64,000 bases of DNA from Jeotgalicoccus sp052093725 (GCA_052093725.1 JBQDHL010000002.1:1-64000); one strand, 5' to 3'; counted from the stretch's first letter, positions 16,552 to 25,594 are shown. Numbers and translations are program-made. The notes: generated from the sequence alone by a model not told the origin.

Positions 16552-17559
16552 ATGACAGAAGAAATGATTCTAGATATAAAAGATCTTCGCACTTCCTTCT
16601 TCGTTGATTCCAACGAAGTAAAGGCTGTCGACGGAGTGACTTTCCAAGTACCTAAAGGAAAAACTTTGGGTATCGTTGGGGAAAGTGGTTCAGGAAAAAG
16701 TATTTCTGCCCTTTCAGTATTAAGATTAATTGAAAGCCCCGGTGAAATTATCGGAGGCAGCATTAAATATAAAGGTGAAGATTTAACGAAAGTTAAAAAC
16801 TCACGCATGCGTCAAATCCGCGGTAATGAAATCTCAATGATTTTCCAGGAACCGATGACATCGCTTAACCCGACATTTACTATCGGACAGCAGCTCCGTG
16901 AATCTTATAAAATTCACGAAGGTCTTGGTAAAAAAGCCGGGACTAAACGCGCGATTGAAATGCTTGAACTCGTTGGTATTCCTTCACCGGAAAAACGTGT
17001 CGATCAATATCCATTCGAACTGTCGGGTGGTATGAGACAGCGTGTAATGATTGCAATGGCTTTAGCATGTAAGCCTGAGCTTTTAATCGCTGACGAGCCG
17101 ACTACAGCACTTGACGTAACCATTCAGGCACAGATTCTTGAACTGATTAAAGAACTTCAGGAAGAAATCGGGATGAGTGTTGTATTAATTACACATGATC
17201 TTGGTGTCGTTGCTGAAACTTGTGACTACGTCGCTGTAATGTATGCCGGTAAAGTTGTTGAATTCGCTGACGTTTATACATTATTTGAAAACCCGAAACA
17301 CCCTTATACAGTTGGATTACTAAACTCACTGCCGCGTCACGATAAAGCACAGGATGAACTTATTCCAATCAAAGGCAACGTCCCTGCACCGAATGAAATG
17401 CCAACAGGTTGCCGTTTCGCACCCCGCTGCCCTTTCGCATCGGATATTTGCAACACGCTGCCTGAACTCGAAGATCTTGGAAACGGAAACGAAGTCAGAT
17501 GCTGGATTCATACAGATCAGTGGGATGGAGACAAGGAGGTGCAATTAAATGCCAAATAA
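16552..17559 (+). CDS. ABC transporter ATP-binding protein, DppD/OppD type
   Basis: 335-residue ATPase energising the peptide-type importer. Walker A GESGSGKS, Q-loop MIFQEPMTSLNP, signature LSGGMRQR and Walker B LLIADEPTTALD are all present. The C-terminal oligopeptide-family extension has the Cys-rich motif GCRFAPRCPFA followed by further Cys residues, which in relatives binds an iron-sulfur cluster. A GTG at 16543 is in frame but overlaps the AAGGAG ribosome binding site, so the ATG at 16552 is preferred. It overlaps the next gene by 11 bases, indicating translational coupling. Confidence 0.95.
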   Translation: MTEEMILDIKDLRTSFFVDSNEVKAVDGVTFQVPKGKTLGIVGESGSGKSISALSVLRLIESPGEIIGGSIKYKGEDLTKVKNSRMRQIRGNEISMIFQEPMTSLNPTFTIGQQLRESYKIHEGLGKKAGTKRAIEMLELVGIPSPEKRVDQYPFELSGGMRQRVMIAMALACKPELLIADEPTTALDVTIQAQILELIKELQEEIGMSVVLITHDLGVVAETCDYVAVMYAGKVVEFADVYTLFENPKHPYTVGLLNSLPRHDKAQDELIPIKGNVPAPNEMPTGCRFAPRCPFASDICNTLPELEDLGNGNEVRCWIHTDQWDGDKEVQLNAK

Positions 17560-18649
17560 ACCATTATTGAACGTTGAAAATCTGGAGCAGTATTTCCCGA
17601 TTAAAGGTGGATTTTTAGGACGTACAGTTAACAACGTTAAAGCTGTTGATGATATTTCTTTTTCAATCGATAAAGGTGAAACTGTTGCGGTCGTAGGTGA
17701 GTCTGGTTGTGGTAAATCAACTACTGGACGTGCGATTCTTCGTCTTGACGAGCCTACTGGCGGGAAAATCGAGTTCGAAGGTCAGGACGTTCTTGCAATG
17801 TCGAAAGACGAAATGCGCAAGATGAGAAAAGATATGCAGATTATCTTCCAGGATCCCTACGCATCATTAAACCCGCGTAAAACTGTCAGACAGACTTTAT
17901 GGGAAGCAATGGATATTCAAAAAGTTGTACCTCGTAAAGAACGTAATCAGCGTATTCTTGAATTAATGGAAACTGTAGGACTGCAGCACCACCAGATCGA
18001 CCGCTATCCGCACGAATTCTCAGGTGGACAGCGCCAACGTATCGGTATTGCACGTGCATTGTCAGTTAACCCTAAACTCATCATTTGTGATGAAGCAGTA
18101 TCTGCACTGGACGTATCAATTCAGGCTCAGGTATTAAACTTGTTAAAGAGATTACAACGTGAGCTCGGCTTAACTTATCTCTTTATCTCACATGACCTTG
18201 GTGTTGTCCGTCATATCGCTGATCGTATCATCGTAATGTACTTAGGCAGAATCGTTGAGGTTGGAGATACAGAACAAATTTTCGAAAACCCTCAGCACCC
18301 GTACACGAAAGCATTGTTATCAGCAATACCTGTACCGGACCCGCGTAAAAAAGCGCAGCGCATTTTCCTGCGAGGCGACGTACCATCGCCAATCGATCCA
18401 CCGACAGGATGCCGATTCCATACGAGATGCCCGTTCGCGACAGACCTTTGCCGTACGGACACTCCGTTACTTGAGAAGAAAGACACAGAAACTGAAGGCT
18501 TCCACAATGTTGCATGTCACTACGCATTAGACATTCAAAGAGGAAAACACGAACCGCAGTACGAAATGTACAACGTACGTGAAGTACTCGATGACGAAGG
18601 CAAAGACAAAGCAAAAGACAAAGCTGAATACACAAATACTGAGAAGTAG
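17549..18649 (+). CDS. ABC transporter ATP-binding protein, DppF/OppF type
   Basis: 366-residue second ATPase of the importer. Walker A GESGCGKS, Q-loop IIFQDPYASLNPR, signature FSGGQRQR and Walker B LIICDEAVSALD; note EAVSALD as in many OppF proteins. The C-terminal domain carries GCRFHTRCPFA. A lysine/aspartate-rich tail (DKAKDKAEYTNTEK) extends beyond the usual domain. Translation starts inside the end of the DppD-type gene, behind a strong AAGGAGG site. Last gene of the operon before the terminator at 18656. Confidence 0.95.
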   Translation: MPNKPLLNVENLEQYFPIKGGFLGRTVNNVKAVDDISFSIDKGETVAVVGESGCGKSTTGRAILRLDEPTGGKIEFEGQDVLAMSKDEMRKMRKDMQIIFQDPYASLNPRKTVRQTLWEAMDIQKVVPRKERNQRILELMETVGLQHHQIDRYPHEFSGGQRQRIGIARALSVNPKLIICDEAVSALDVSIQAQVLNLLKRLQRELGLTYLFISHDLGVVRHIADRIIVMYLGRIVEVGDTEQIFENPQHPYTKALLSAIPVPDPRKKAQRIFLRGDVPSPIDPPTGCRFHTRCPFATDLCRTDTPLLEKKDTETEGFHNVACHYALDIQRGKHEPQYEMYNVREVLDDEGKDKAKDKAEYTNTEK

Positions 18650-18655
18650 TGATTA

Positions 18656-18688
18656 AGGAACCCCGCCATGTGCGAGGTTCTTTTTTTG
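18656..18688 (+). terminator. terminator of ABC permease-ATPase operon
   Basis: GGAACCCCGC and GCGAGGTTC form an imperfect stem directly before a run of seven T. Confidence 0.85.
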
Positions 18689-18701
18689 ATTTGGATGGTT
18701 G

Positions 18702-18805
18702 GGAGTTGTGTTGATTTGCGGTCGTATGAGCGAGGTTCATCGGACTGGATGGTTCTGGAAATCCATGACACGATCTCATAAGAATCCCGACCAAGAAATA
18801 ACTCC
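18702..18805. repeat. nested-hairpin intergenic element
   Basis: Between two terminators lie nested inverted repeats: GGAGTT/AACTCC (18702, 18800), GGTCG/CGACC (18720, 18788), TATGAG/CTCATA (18725, 18775) and TGGAT/ATCCA (18746, 18761). Together they would fold a stretch of about 104 bases into one long interrupted hairpin. No coding potential or promoter is apparent; function unknown. Confidence 0.5.
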
Positions 18806-18812
18806 ACAAAAT

Positions 18813-18840
18813 AACCCGCACCTCTGTTGAGGTGCGGGTT
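18813..18840 (-). terminator. terminator of LysR-MFS-DUF456 operon
   Basis: AACCCGCACCTC and GAGGTGCGGGTT make a perfect 12-bp stem with a 4-base loop, 18 bases after the DUF456 stop codon. Confidence 0.85.
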
Positions 18841-18858
18841 CATCACAATCGTCACATA

Positions 18859-19341
18859 TTAATATAAGAATACATCCAGCAAGAAGAAAATAATCAGGAA
18901 GATGTATATGATTACGTCGAAGATTGCGCTCGAGATAAATGCCAGGAACGAACCTACCGATGCTTTCAATGCTTTGTTCATGTCTTTTATCTGAATGAAT
19001 TCGACTACGAATACAAAGATAAATGGTACGAAGAGGACACCGAACGGCGGGTAAACAAACATTCCGACAATGGCACCGATTATTGCTGCCAGTTCTCCTC
19101 TTTTGCTGCCTCCGAATTTTTTCACGAAGTAGCTGTTTGCTACAACGTCGCTAATAAGTGCGACGACAGTGAGCGCGGCTGCGATGACCCAGAACATCCA
19201 CGACAATTCGTCGCCGATGAAAAAGTTATAAACTAAAAATCCGACCCAGAACATAAGTACTGAGGGTACTACCGGATATATTATTCCTGCGAACCCTAAT
19301 ATAAATGTCACGAAAACAATGAGCCATAAAATAATGTCCAT
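18859..19341 (-). CDS. DUF456 family membrane protein
   Basis: 160-residue protein made almost entirely of hydrophobic segments, with the DUF456 pattern of an N-terminal GFAGIIYPVVPSV loop and a glycine-rich central part (GSKRGELAAIIGAIVGMFVY). Function unknown. A TTG at 19344 could start it, but the ATG at 19341 overlaps the upstream stop codon by one base (TGATG) and is eight bases from AGGAG, so it is preferred. Last gene of an operon with an MFS transporter and a LysR regulator. Confidence 0.85.
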   Translation of the reverse strand: MDIILWLIVFVTFILGFAGIIYPVVPSVLMFWVGFLVYNFFIGDELSWMFWVIAAALTVVALISDVVANSYFVKKFGGSKRGELAAIIGAIVGMFVYPPFGVLFVPFIFVFVVEFIQIKDMNKALKASVGSFLAFISSAIFDVIIYIFLIIFFLLDVFLY

Positions 19342-20546
19342 CAAATTTCTCCTTTTGTAACTTCCTTCTTAGTAAAGAAGAACAGTATAAATGCTATAAA
19401 TAAAAATGCGCCGCTGATATAGAATGAATTTTCTACACCCAGTGTATCATTTGCAATACCGCCGAGCAGGTTTCCCAGCAACTGGCCGACGATCATTGCG
19501 TTCGCAAATAGTGTTGATGCGTATCCCGGGAACTGCGGCAGCAGGTCCTGGAAATAACTGATTCCGAGGCCGAGTAGTATTGCTAAGAATAGTGCCAATG
19601 GCAGCTGGCCAATCAGCATCATTGTATAACTCTCAAATATCCCAATCGATAAAAAGTACATACTTCCAATAAATCCGGCAACAATTAAAAGTGTTTTCGA
19701 TGAAATGCGCGATGCCATATAGCCCATAAAAATCATAAGCGGCACTTCGAGTCCTGCGCACAGACTGGCAAGTATACCAACTGCACTGTCCGCTTCTCCG
19801 AGGTATCCCGTGACGAACAGCGGCATGTTCAATAGATACATCCATTGTCCCACGTGAAGAAAGACAAATGCAATGAATGGTAAGAATAACGTCATATTAG
19901 TTAATAAGTTCGGACTTTTGGGTTCTTCGTAGCTTGTAATTTCTATCGTATCTTTTACTGCCGGCGGGCTTGAGTTTTTAATTAAAAAGCTCGACATAAA
20001 GACGACAGCGAACATAATTACCGTACCGAAGAATAAGCCTGTAAAATCGTAGCGTGCAAGCAGAATGGAACCGACAAGCGGGCCGAACAGAAAGCCGAAG
20101 CTGAACATCGAACGCAGAATTGTATTTGCCATAACTGCAATGCTTGAACGATACTGGTTAATCGATTCGCGGGCGGATGCGTAAAGCTGTGGCATTGCCG
20201 GGGCACCAAGTGAAAAGAATATAATATAAGAAATGATAAGTATCCATGTGTTTGGAATGATTAAGAAGCTTAAAAATGCCATTATCTGCATGAACAATGC
20301 AGCAATAATTAAATACTTCCGGTCGAATTTCAGCCTGTCACTGTATCGGCCGATAATCGTGTTGACGAAAAAGCTGCCGACAGCTGCAGAGGCCATAAAT
20401 ATTCCGTAGCCGGTAGACGTCATACCGTGGGTTTCTGTCATAAAAATAACTAGGAACGGGGCTGTAATTGCAACCGCCATTCCAAGCATAGTCATATTCG
20501 TTAAAAATAATTTGTAGTTCTGTATTTGAAATAAGTCTTTTATCAT
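19341..20546 (-). CDS. MFS transporter, sugar-efflux (SET) type
   Basis: 401-residue major facilitator with about twelve hydrophobic segments. The motif between segments 2 and 3 (GRYSDRLKFDRK) and the segment FSLGAPAMPQLYASARE are typical of the SET/SetB sugar-efflux group found in Staphylococcaceae. It is encoded 15 bases after a LysR regulator and is translationally coupled to the DUF456 gene. Export of sugars or analogues is suggested by family resemblance only. Confidence 0.85.
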   Translation of the reverse strand: MIKDLFQIQNYKLFLTNMTMLGMAVAITAPFLVIFMTETHGMTSTGYGIFMASAAVGSFFVNTIIGRYSDRLKFDRKYLIIAALFMQIMAFLSFLIIPNTWILIISYIIFFSLGAPAMPQLYASARESINQYRSSIAVMANTILRSMFSFGFLFGPLVGSILLARYDFTGLFFGTVIMFAVVFMSSFLIKNSSPPAVKDTIEITSYEEPKSPNLLTNMTLFLPFIAFVFLHVGQWMYLLNMPLFVTGYLGEADSAVGILASLCAGLEVPLMIFMGYMASRISSKTLLIVAGFIGSMYFLSIGIFESYTMMLIGQLPLALFLAILLGLGISYFQDLLPQFPGYASTLFANAMIVGQLLGNLLGGIANDTLGVENSFYISGAFLFIAFILFFFTKKEVTKGEI

Positions 20547-20561
20547 TTTCGTCCCCCGATT

Positions 20562-21422
20562 TTAGTTACCGCTGGTAATTGAATCTTTTTTAATTAAATC
20601 AATAAAAGATTCCACCTGCGGCAGCATGAGTACGTTCTTGTCATATGAAATATACGTATCACGTGTCAGCGGCTTATCGCCTACTAAAACTTCTTCAATA
20701 TGATAGTTATCGAGGTCGAGCCCGTCGAGCACCAGTTCAGGCAGTACCGTAATACCGACTTTTTTGCGCAGCAGTTCTCGGCACGTCGTAATCTGATCGA
20801 CGAAAATCTGTGGTTCGTACTTAATATTGAAACGTGCTTCAAAGTAATTTTTAATGTGCGTAATGTAATCGGGATCTGCTTGGAATTCTATAACGGCGAG
20901 ATCTTCAAGTTCCACATCCTTTGGAGTGACGAGGTAGTGTTTATCGCTGTAGAGAAGTTCGTTCTCCTTATTTAATACACGGGAACCGCGTATTATTGAT
21001 AAGTGATAATCTCCCTGATTCGCAATAATTTCTTTTGTCGAACCTACGTCAATTTTAACGTTTACATTTGGAAAATCATTTAAATATTTAGCGAGTATAT
21101 CCGGCAGAATCGTATAGCCTATTAATGACGATACCCCGATTGAAATTTTACCTTCAACCGCACCTTCATTTGCCGCAATATAATCTTTTACAAGACGTTC
21201 CTCATCCACAACCTTTTTAGCATGCGCAATGATTCTCTCTCCGACACCTGTCGTATAAAGCGCCTTTTTTGTTCTTATAAAAATCTGCACGCCCCACTCG
21301 TCTTCAATCGACTTCAGACGCTGACTGACTGCCGGCTGCGATATGTACAGCTTTTCAGCAGCTTTACGCAATGTTTTAGCTTCGCTTAATGTTGCGAGTA
21401 AACGATAGTCATCTACTTTCAC
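20562..21422 (-). CDS. LysR family transcriptional regulator
   Basis: 286-residue LysR-type regulator. The N-terminal winged helix-turn-helix is clear (LRKAAEKLYISQPAVSQRLKSIE at residues 17-39 approximately), followed by the co-inducer domain beginning EGKISIGVSSLIGY. It precedes the MFS gene by 15 bases on the same strand, unlike the usual divergent layout, so it likely regulates its own operon. The ligand is unknown. Confidence 0.92.
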   Translation of the reverse strand: MKVDDYRLLATLSEAKTLRKAAEKLYISQPAVSQRLKSIEDEWGVQIFIRTKKALYTTGVGERIIAHAKKVVDEERLVKDYIAANEGAVEGKISIGVSSLIGYTILPDILAKYLNDFPNVNVKIDVGSTKEIIANQGDYHLSIIRGSRVLNKENELLYSDKHYLVTPKDVELEDLAVIEFQADPDYITHIKNYFEARFNIKYEPQIFVDQITTCRELLRKKVGITVLPELVLDGLDLDNYHIEEVLVGDKPLTRDTYISYDKNVLMLPQVESFIDLIKKDSITSGN

Positions 21423-21466
21423 GACATTTCCTCCAATGAATAAGCCATCCTAAACTATCCGAACGG

Positions 21467-22003
21467 CTACATTATTTTTTTAAGTTCTTTTAAGCACGAT
21501 GCAGCGAGTGTTTTAAATTGCTCGAAATCCCTGTCGATTTCATTCATTAACTCAGCCGCAGTATTATAAGCAAAATCTTTTTCTTTCGAACTGATAACTC
21601 CTTTTTTGAAAGCGCGTTTTATGTCCTCCTCATCTACGAGTTCATAACGGCCGTCCGGCAATACAAGAACATCGAGATATAAATCCTGTCTCCGGGCTTT
21701 GCCAAGCTCTAAAGTATGAGAATAGTTAATATCAAAATAATATTGTATTTCCTGCCATCTCTCATCGTACATGACAGTTATACTGTAATTACGTTTTTCC
21801 GGCAGGAGCTGCATCCATTTAAAATTATTAGCCACGACTAACGTATCTTCCCCGACCACGGGAACGCTTAACGGTTCACGGACTTTATGCATATGAATCA
21901 TACCTGCCAAAATCTTCTCACCTTGGATGGTAATGATTGTTTCATCATATTTTGAGCGCATCAGCCGCCGCCATTTTTTCTTATCCAGATACTTAGTTTT
22001 CAT
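21467..22003 (-). CDS. DUF402 domain-containing protein
   Basis: 178-residue soluble protein of the DUF402 family, whose structurally characterised members (e.g. Ntdp/FomD types) act on nucleotides or nucleotidyl phosphonates. Visible features are WQEIQYYFDINYSHTLE, then the acidic DLYLDVLVLPDGRYELVDEED metal-binding-like region (read here in two parts, LYLDVLVLPDG and YELVDEEDI) and a C-terminal helical tail. The ATG at 22012 directly abuts AGGAG, so the ATG at 22003 with a nine-base spacing is the better start. Stand-alone gene. Confidence 0.85.
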   Translation of the reverse strand: MKTKYLDKKKWRRLMRSKYDETIITIQGEKILAGMIHMHKVREPLSVPVVGEDTLVVANNFKWMQLLPEKRNYSITVMYDERWQEIQYYFDINYSHTLELGKARRQDLYLDVLVLPDGRYELVDEEDIKRAFKKGVISSKEKDFAYNTAAELMNEIDRDFEQFKTLAASCLKELKKIM

Positions 22004-22045
22004 GGCATTCATCTCCTAAAGATAATTATACAAAAAAAAGAAAAC

Positions 22046-22092
22046 AAAAGTATAGAGATAGGCATTATTTTTACCTATCTCTATAACTTTTG
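22046..22092 (-). terminator. terminator of GntR/ABC operon 1
   Basis: ATAGAGATAGG and CCTATCTCTAT form an 11-bp stem, extended with AAAAG/CTTTT, followed on the minus strand by a T-rich run. Confidence 0.85.
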
Positions 22093-22100
22093 CTTATATT

Positions 22101-24083
22101 TTATTGTATTGCCAGGATGCTAAAATCTGTTTCAGTGGATGTTTCATTCATTGGACCGCCAAAATCAGGATAGCTATACATTAAGAGTTTATTCCCCTCA
22201 GGTGCGAGTCCTTCTTTATTTATATGATTCAGCATGTCTTTTCTTCCACTGTTCGACTCATAAATTTCATTAAGTTGATATTCATCAGTCAATTCATATA
22301 TCGGCATTGTTTCGTAGTCATCAAAGAACGTATCCATTTCCTCGTCGCTGAGTTCAACTGTATACATCTCACTTGTTTCAGTGATATCCAGTATGTCAGT
22401 AAATGAGAAGTAATCTGCTTTTTCAGCATCTAAAATGGCTTTGTTATAAATTGAACTTTCACCGTAAACGTAGTTCCCTCTAAATGAATCATCGTTATGG
22501 AAGTAGGCATTAATATTAACACGCCCTGTCTTATTGACGATATCTGGTCTGTACGCTTTTAATGTGCCAAGCTCTTCTTTATATTCTTCGACAAGATTGT
22601 GACCCTGTCTGACATCATGCATCCCGAGTGTCAGGCTGTAATCCTCGTCTTCTTTCAGGTTTGCCAGCATATCCGAGTGAATGTCATATTCAGCAGAATC
22701 TGTACCGGATGCAATAGTAACCGCTTTTGAATCTCCTTTGATCGTATCAAATTCTCTCGTTGTAAAACTGCCGTCTTTCATTTTATAAGTGATATCTATG
22801 TTTCCGTTATCTCCAGTAAAATTCACACTTGGTGTGCCCTTTTCATCAAGTGTAATTTCGTGTGCTTTGATTGACGCTTGAATTGCATTCTGATCATTAT
22901 TAAACAAGTAGCTGTCTTCAAAGTGTTTCGCAATCAATTCCGGATTATGGTCTGTAAAGTGTGTTGAAATATAAACACTGTCCACTTCATCCGCTGCCGG
23001 TACGAAGTTTACAAATCTGTTCCAGCCGAACAGGAAGATTCCCCAGAACAGAATAATAATAATCAGCGTTGTTAATAATGACTTCCAGCTGAGCTCTATT
23101 CTCGCATTACGCTGGAAAAGCATTTCGATAATAATGTAGCTGATTACCGCCCCGATTACAAAACCGATAATAGTTACAGCAGCTGAGGCCTGAAGAAACA
23201 TTGATATTCCGGCACCAATCGCCAGCATACCGGTAATTGTAGTAACTGCTACAAGTAATGCTCTAAGCCACTTGAAATTAAAGCTGAGTGTGACATTTTC
23301 ATTGCGCCGTGAATTATACAGTACAAAACTTAGGATAATCAGCACAATCGCTGTAATTCCCCAGGCTGTACTCTTTAAAATGCCTATACCTTCATATAAT
23401 TGCATTACTGCAACGTAAGGGAAGGTCGCATTCAGCACAGGTTCCGAGTTAACGAAAAACTCTGAAGGAACTCCGTCATACAATATTGTCGCTGTGAGAT
23501 AAGTCAGTCCCCATAATGCGAGGGGCAGAAACAGTATCAATGCAATAATCTGCATGTGCAGGAAGAGACCGTTCACTAAAAATCCTGAAAAAATTGCTAT
23601 CGCAAATATGACACAGTGTGTAAATACTGCGTAGATGAACCACTTGCCGATATCTGTTAATGCGATTTCAGGTATAAAAATCATGCGCTCTGCAAGTAGT
23701 ATTATCCCGGTAATGATAAGCGGTAAAACAATTGCAGTCACACCTGTAATTAATGCATGTACCAGTATTGTCGTGCGTTTAACCGGCAGTCCGTGCATGA
23801 AGTCTGATGATCCTTCATCGTTTAAGTAATTCAGTAGAAACATCGCTAAAAACACTGTGTAAATCATCCCGATAATCAGCTGTCCCGAAGACATCTGGAA
23901 CAGGATATTTTCAGGAATCTGACGTACCGCTTCCGGATGCGCCATTGGATCAAAAGTCATTATCCAAATCGACACCGGCAGTGCGATAATATTCAATGCC
24001 ATAAAGACAATCGTGAGCCAGAATATTGTACCGCTGAAATGGGACAGTAATGTTTTATTCAACAATGATGTTTGAGATTTCAT
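22101..24083 (-). CDS. ABC transporter permease, YtrC-like with large extracellular domain (DUF6449-like)
   Basis: 660-residue membrane protein with about ten hydrophobic segments in the first 350 residues, then a roughly 300-residue soluble C-terminal region (VNFVPAADEVDSVYI onward) probably exposed outside. This architecture matches permeases found with YtrA/YtrB-type regulators and ATPases in Bacillaceae and Staphylococcaceae; the C-terminal part resembles DUF6449, from memory. It overlaps the end of the ATPase gene by 29 bases. Likely role: response to cell-envelope stress or peptide antibiotics, by analogy with the B. subtilis ytr operon. Confidence 0.8.
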   Translation of the reverse strand: MKSQTSLLNKTLLSHFSGTIFWLTIVFMALNIIALPVSIWIMTFDPMAHPEAVRQIPENILFQMSSGQLIIGMIYTVFLAMFLLNYLNDEGSSDFMHGLPVKRTTILVHALITGVTAIVLPLIITGIILLAERMIFIPEIALTDIGKWFIYAVFTHCVIFAIAIFSGFLVNGLFLHMQIIALILFLPLALWGLTYLTATILYDGVPSEFFVNSEPVLNATFPYVAVMQLYEGIGILKSTAWGITAIVLIILSFVLYNSRRNENVTLSFNFKWLRALLVAVTTITGMLAIGAGISMFLQASAAVTIIGFVIGAVISYIIIEMLFQRNARIELSWKSLLTTLIIIILFWGIFLFGWNRFVNFVPAADEVDSVYISTHFTDHNPELIAKHFEDSYLFNNDQNAIQASIKAHEITLDEKGTPSVNFTGDNGNIDITYKMKDGSFTTREFDTIKGDSKAVTIASGTDSAEYDIHSDMLANLKEDEDYSLTLGMHDVRQGHNLVEEYKEELGTLKAYRPDIVNKTGRVNINAYFHNDDSFRGNYVYGESSIYNKAILDAEKADYFSFTDILDITETSEMYTVELSDEEMDTFFDDYETMPIYELTDEYQLNEIYESNSGRKDMLNHINKEGLAPEGNKLLMYSYPDFGGPMNETSTETDFSILAIQ

Positions 24084-24960
24084 AACCGAGTTCCCCCATT
24101 TCGTAAGTGAATATTTCTTCCAGCGTCAGCGGAAGTATGTCGTACATGAGCGGATTGTATTTCGTCACTTTTTCTTCCAGATTCGAAATGTCGCCTTTGA
24201 CAATACATGTAATAATTCTTCCTTTAACCGTCTGATGAACAACGTTTAAATCAGTAAAGAACTTATCTTCAGGCAGTTCTTTAAATGCAATCTGCAGTTT
24301 GCAGTGCGTGCCTCTGATATCTGTCAGTTCTTTGTGGAACAGTATTTTCCCGTCATGCATAATCGACACCGAGTCACATAAATCTTCCATTTCTCTTAAG
24401 TTATGGCTCGATGCAACGACTGTCATGCCGTGGTTTGCGATGTCCTGCATCAGAATATTTTTAACCTGCTTCCTCATAATTGGATCGAGGCCGTCAAAGG
24501 GCTCATCCAGCAGCATCACTTTCGGTCTTGCAGAGAATGCGAGTATGAAGGCAGCTTGCCGTTTCATTCCTTTAGACAGCTGATTCAGCTGCATGTCAGG
24601 TTTAATACCGAAATGAGCTGACAGCTTCACGAAACGTTCGTCCGACCAGTTCACATACATCGCTTTATAAAATGATGCCATCTTTTTCAATGTCGCACCT
24701 TTAAAAAAGAATGGGATGTCATGCATGAAAATTACATTATTCTTAACATCCGGATTCTCATAAATACTTTCACCGTCGTAGCTTACAGTACCGTTGTCTG
24801 CTTTATAAATACCCGACAGCACCTTCATCAGCGTTGTTTTACCTGCTCCATTCGAACCGAGCAGACCGTGAATCGTACCCTCTGTTATTGATAAATCTAT
24901 CTGCTGTACTGCTTTCTTTTTACCAAAACTCTTATCTGCACCATTTACTGCCAGCTTCAT
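24055..24960 (-). CDS. ABC transporter ATP-binding protein, YtrB-like
   Basis: 301-residue ATPase. Walker A GSNGAGKT, the degenerate signature LSKGMKRQ typical of this export subfamily, Walker B VMLLDEPFDGLDP and an H-loop in VVASSHNLREME are intact. The C-terminal 90 residues are the extra domain seen in YtrB/EcsA-like ATPases. The start overlaps the GntR stop codon in an ATGA arrangement, and the end overlaps the permease start, so the three genes are translationally coupled. Confidence 0.92.
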   Translation of the reverse strand: MKLAVNGADKSFGKKKAVQQIDLSITEGTIHGLLGSNGAGKTTLMKVLSGIYKADNGTVSYDGESIYENPDVKNNVIFMHDIPFFFKGATLKKMASFYKAMYVNWSDERFVKLSAHFGIKPDMQLNQLSKGMKRQAAFILAFSARPKVMLLDEPFDGLDPIMRKQVKNILMQDIANHGMTVVASSHNLREMEDLCDSVSIMHDGKILFHKELTDIRGTHCKLQIAFKELPEDKFFTDLNVVHQTVKGRIITCIVKGDISNLEEKVTKYNPLMYDILPLTLEEIFTYEMGELGYEISNIIVE

Positions 24961-25351
24961 TTATGCCCCTCCTTCTCGCGTTCTGCTTTATCTATTAATT
25001 CCTTTAAGTTCACGCCTGGCACATCAAGAAATACCAATTCCTTAATCAGCCGTTCCACTTCTTCAGTTAACGTTTTAACATGTTCCCTGTTCATCGTCTC
25101 TGTCATATCATTCACAAAGCTCCCTTTTCCGGGACGGGAAATCACATACCCTTCCCTCTCCAATTCTCTGTAAGCTTTCTGGATCGTGTTGGGATTAATC
25201 GTAAGTTCCTGTGCAAGACTTCTGACTGACGGTAATTTCTCTTCCGGCAGCAGCACACCNNNNNNNNNNCACCTTGAATAATCAGATTTTTTACATTTTC
25301 CGTTATCTGTTCATATATAGGAACGCGGCTTTTCACATCGATATCAAACAC
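24957..25351 (-). CDS. GntR family regulator, YtrA type (interrupted by assembly gap)
   Basis: About 126-residue YtrA-subfamily GntR repressor: a winged helix with RVPIYEQITENVKNLIIQG on one side of a 10-N gap (25260-25269) and LPEEKLPSVRSLAQEL, TINPNTIQKAYRELE on the other, then a short helical tail and no large ligand domain. The bases on both sides of the gap end/begin GGTG, so the contigs most likely overlap by four bases and the real sequence reads IIQGVLLPEEK without a break; the apparent frameshift is an assembly artefact. First gene of the operon with the ATPase and permease. Interlaced palindromes at its promoter indicate autorepression. Confidence 0.88.
25260..25269. other. assembly gap of 10 N
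   Basis: Ten unknown bases inside the GntR gene. Identical four-base flanks suggest a collapsed contig overlap rather than missing sequence. Confidence 0.95.
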
Positions 25352-25373
25352 GTATCCACCTCCTGTCGGTTTG

Positions 25374-25416
25374 CTGTACTAACTGTATTAATTAGAATAG
25401 TACAGATAATACAGTT
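25374..25416. promoter_or_regulatory. interlaced palindromic operators of YtrA-type regulator
   Basis: Four half-sites CTGTAYTA are present: forward at 25374 and 25383, reversed at 25398 and 25407. CTGTACTA/TAGTACAG (25374-25405) and AACTGTATTA/TAATACAGTT (25381-25416) are both perfect. They cover the -10 box and spacer of the GntR operon promoter, as expected for an autorepressor. Confidence 0.75.
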
Positions 25417-25425
25417 ATACGTCAA
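25397..25425 (-). promoter_or_regulatory. sigma-A promoter of GntR/ABC operon 1
   Basis: On the minus strand TTGACG and TACTAT are separated by 17 bases, about 45 bases before the GntR start codon and inside the operator cluster. Confidence 0.6.
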
Positions 25426-25490
25426 TATATTTATTTTAAATTTACAACTTAAATTTATACATATATCTGAGAACATATACGATAAAACAC

Positions 25491-25519
25491 TTGATTTATG
25501 AATTTAATTTGTATATTAT
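25491..25519 (+). promoter_or_regulatory. sigma-A promoter of arg operon with candidate ARG box
   Basis: TTGATT and TATTAT are spaced by 17 bases. The spacer (25497-25514) begins TATGAATTTAAT, matching one half of the AhrC/ArgR box (CATGAATAAAAATTCAAG type) well and the other half poorly. ArgR control is expected for this operon, but this site is only a half match. Confidence 0.45.
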
Positions 25520-25594
25520 AAAAAACAACCATTAATTATATTTATACACTATAACGAATATTAATTAGATAAATAGACGAAAAGGAGTGTTTTC

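Noticed and set aside
18228..18821. 197-residue minus-strand frame overlapping the DppF-type gene and the hairpin element
   Set aside because: Antisense to a strong ATPase gene and contains two terminators; no family resemblance.
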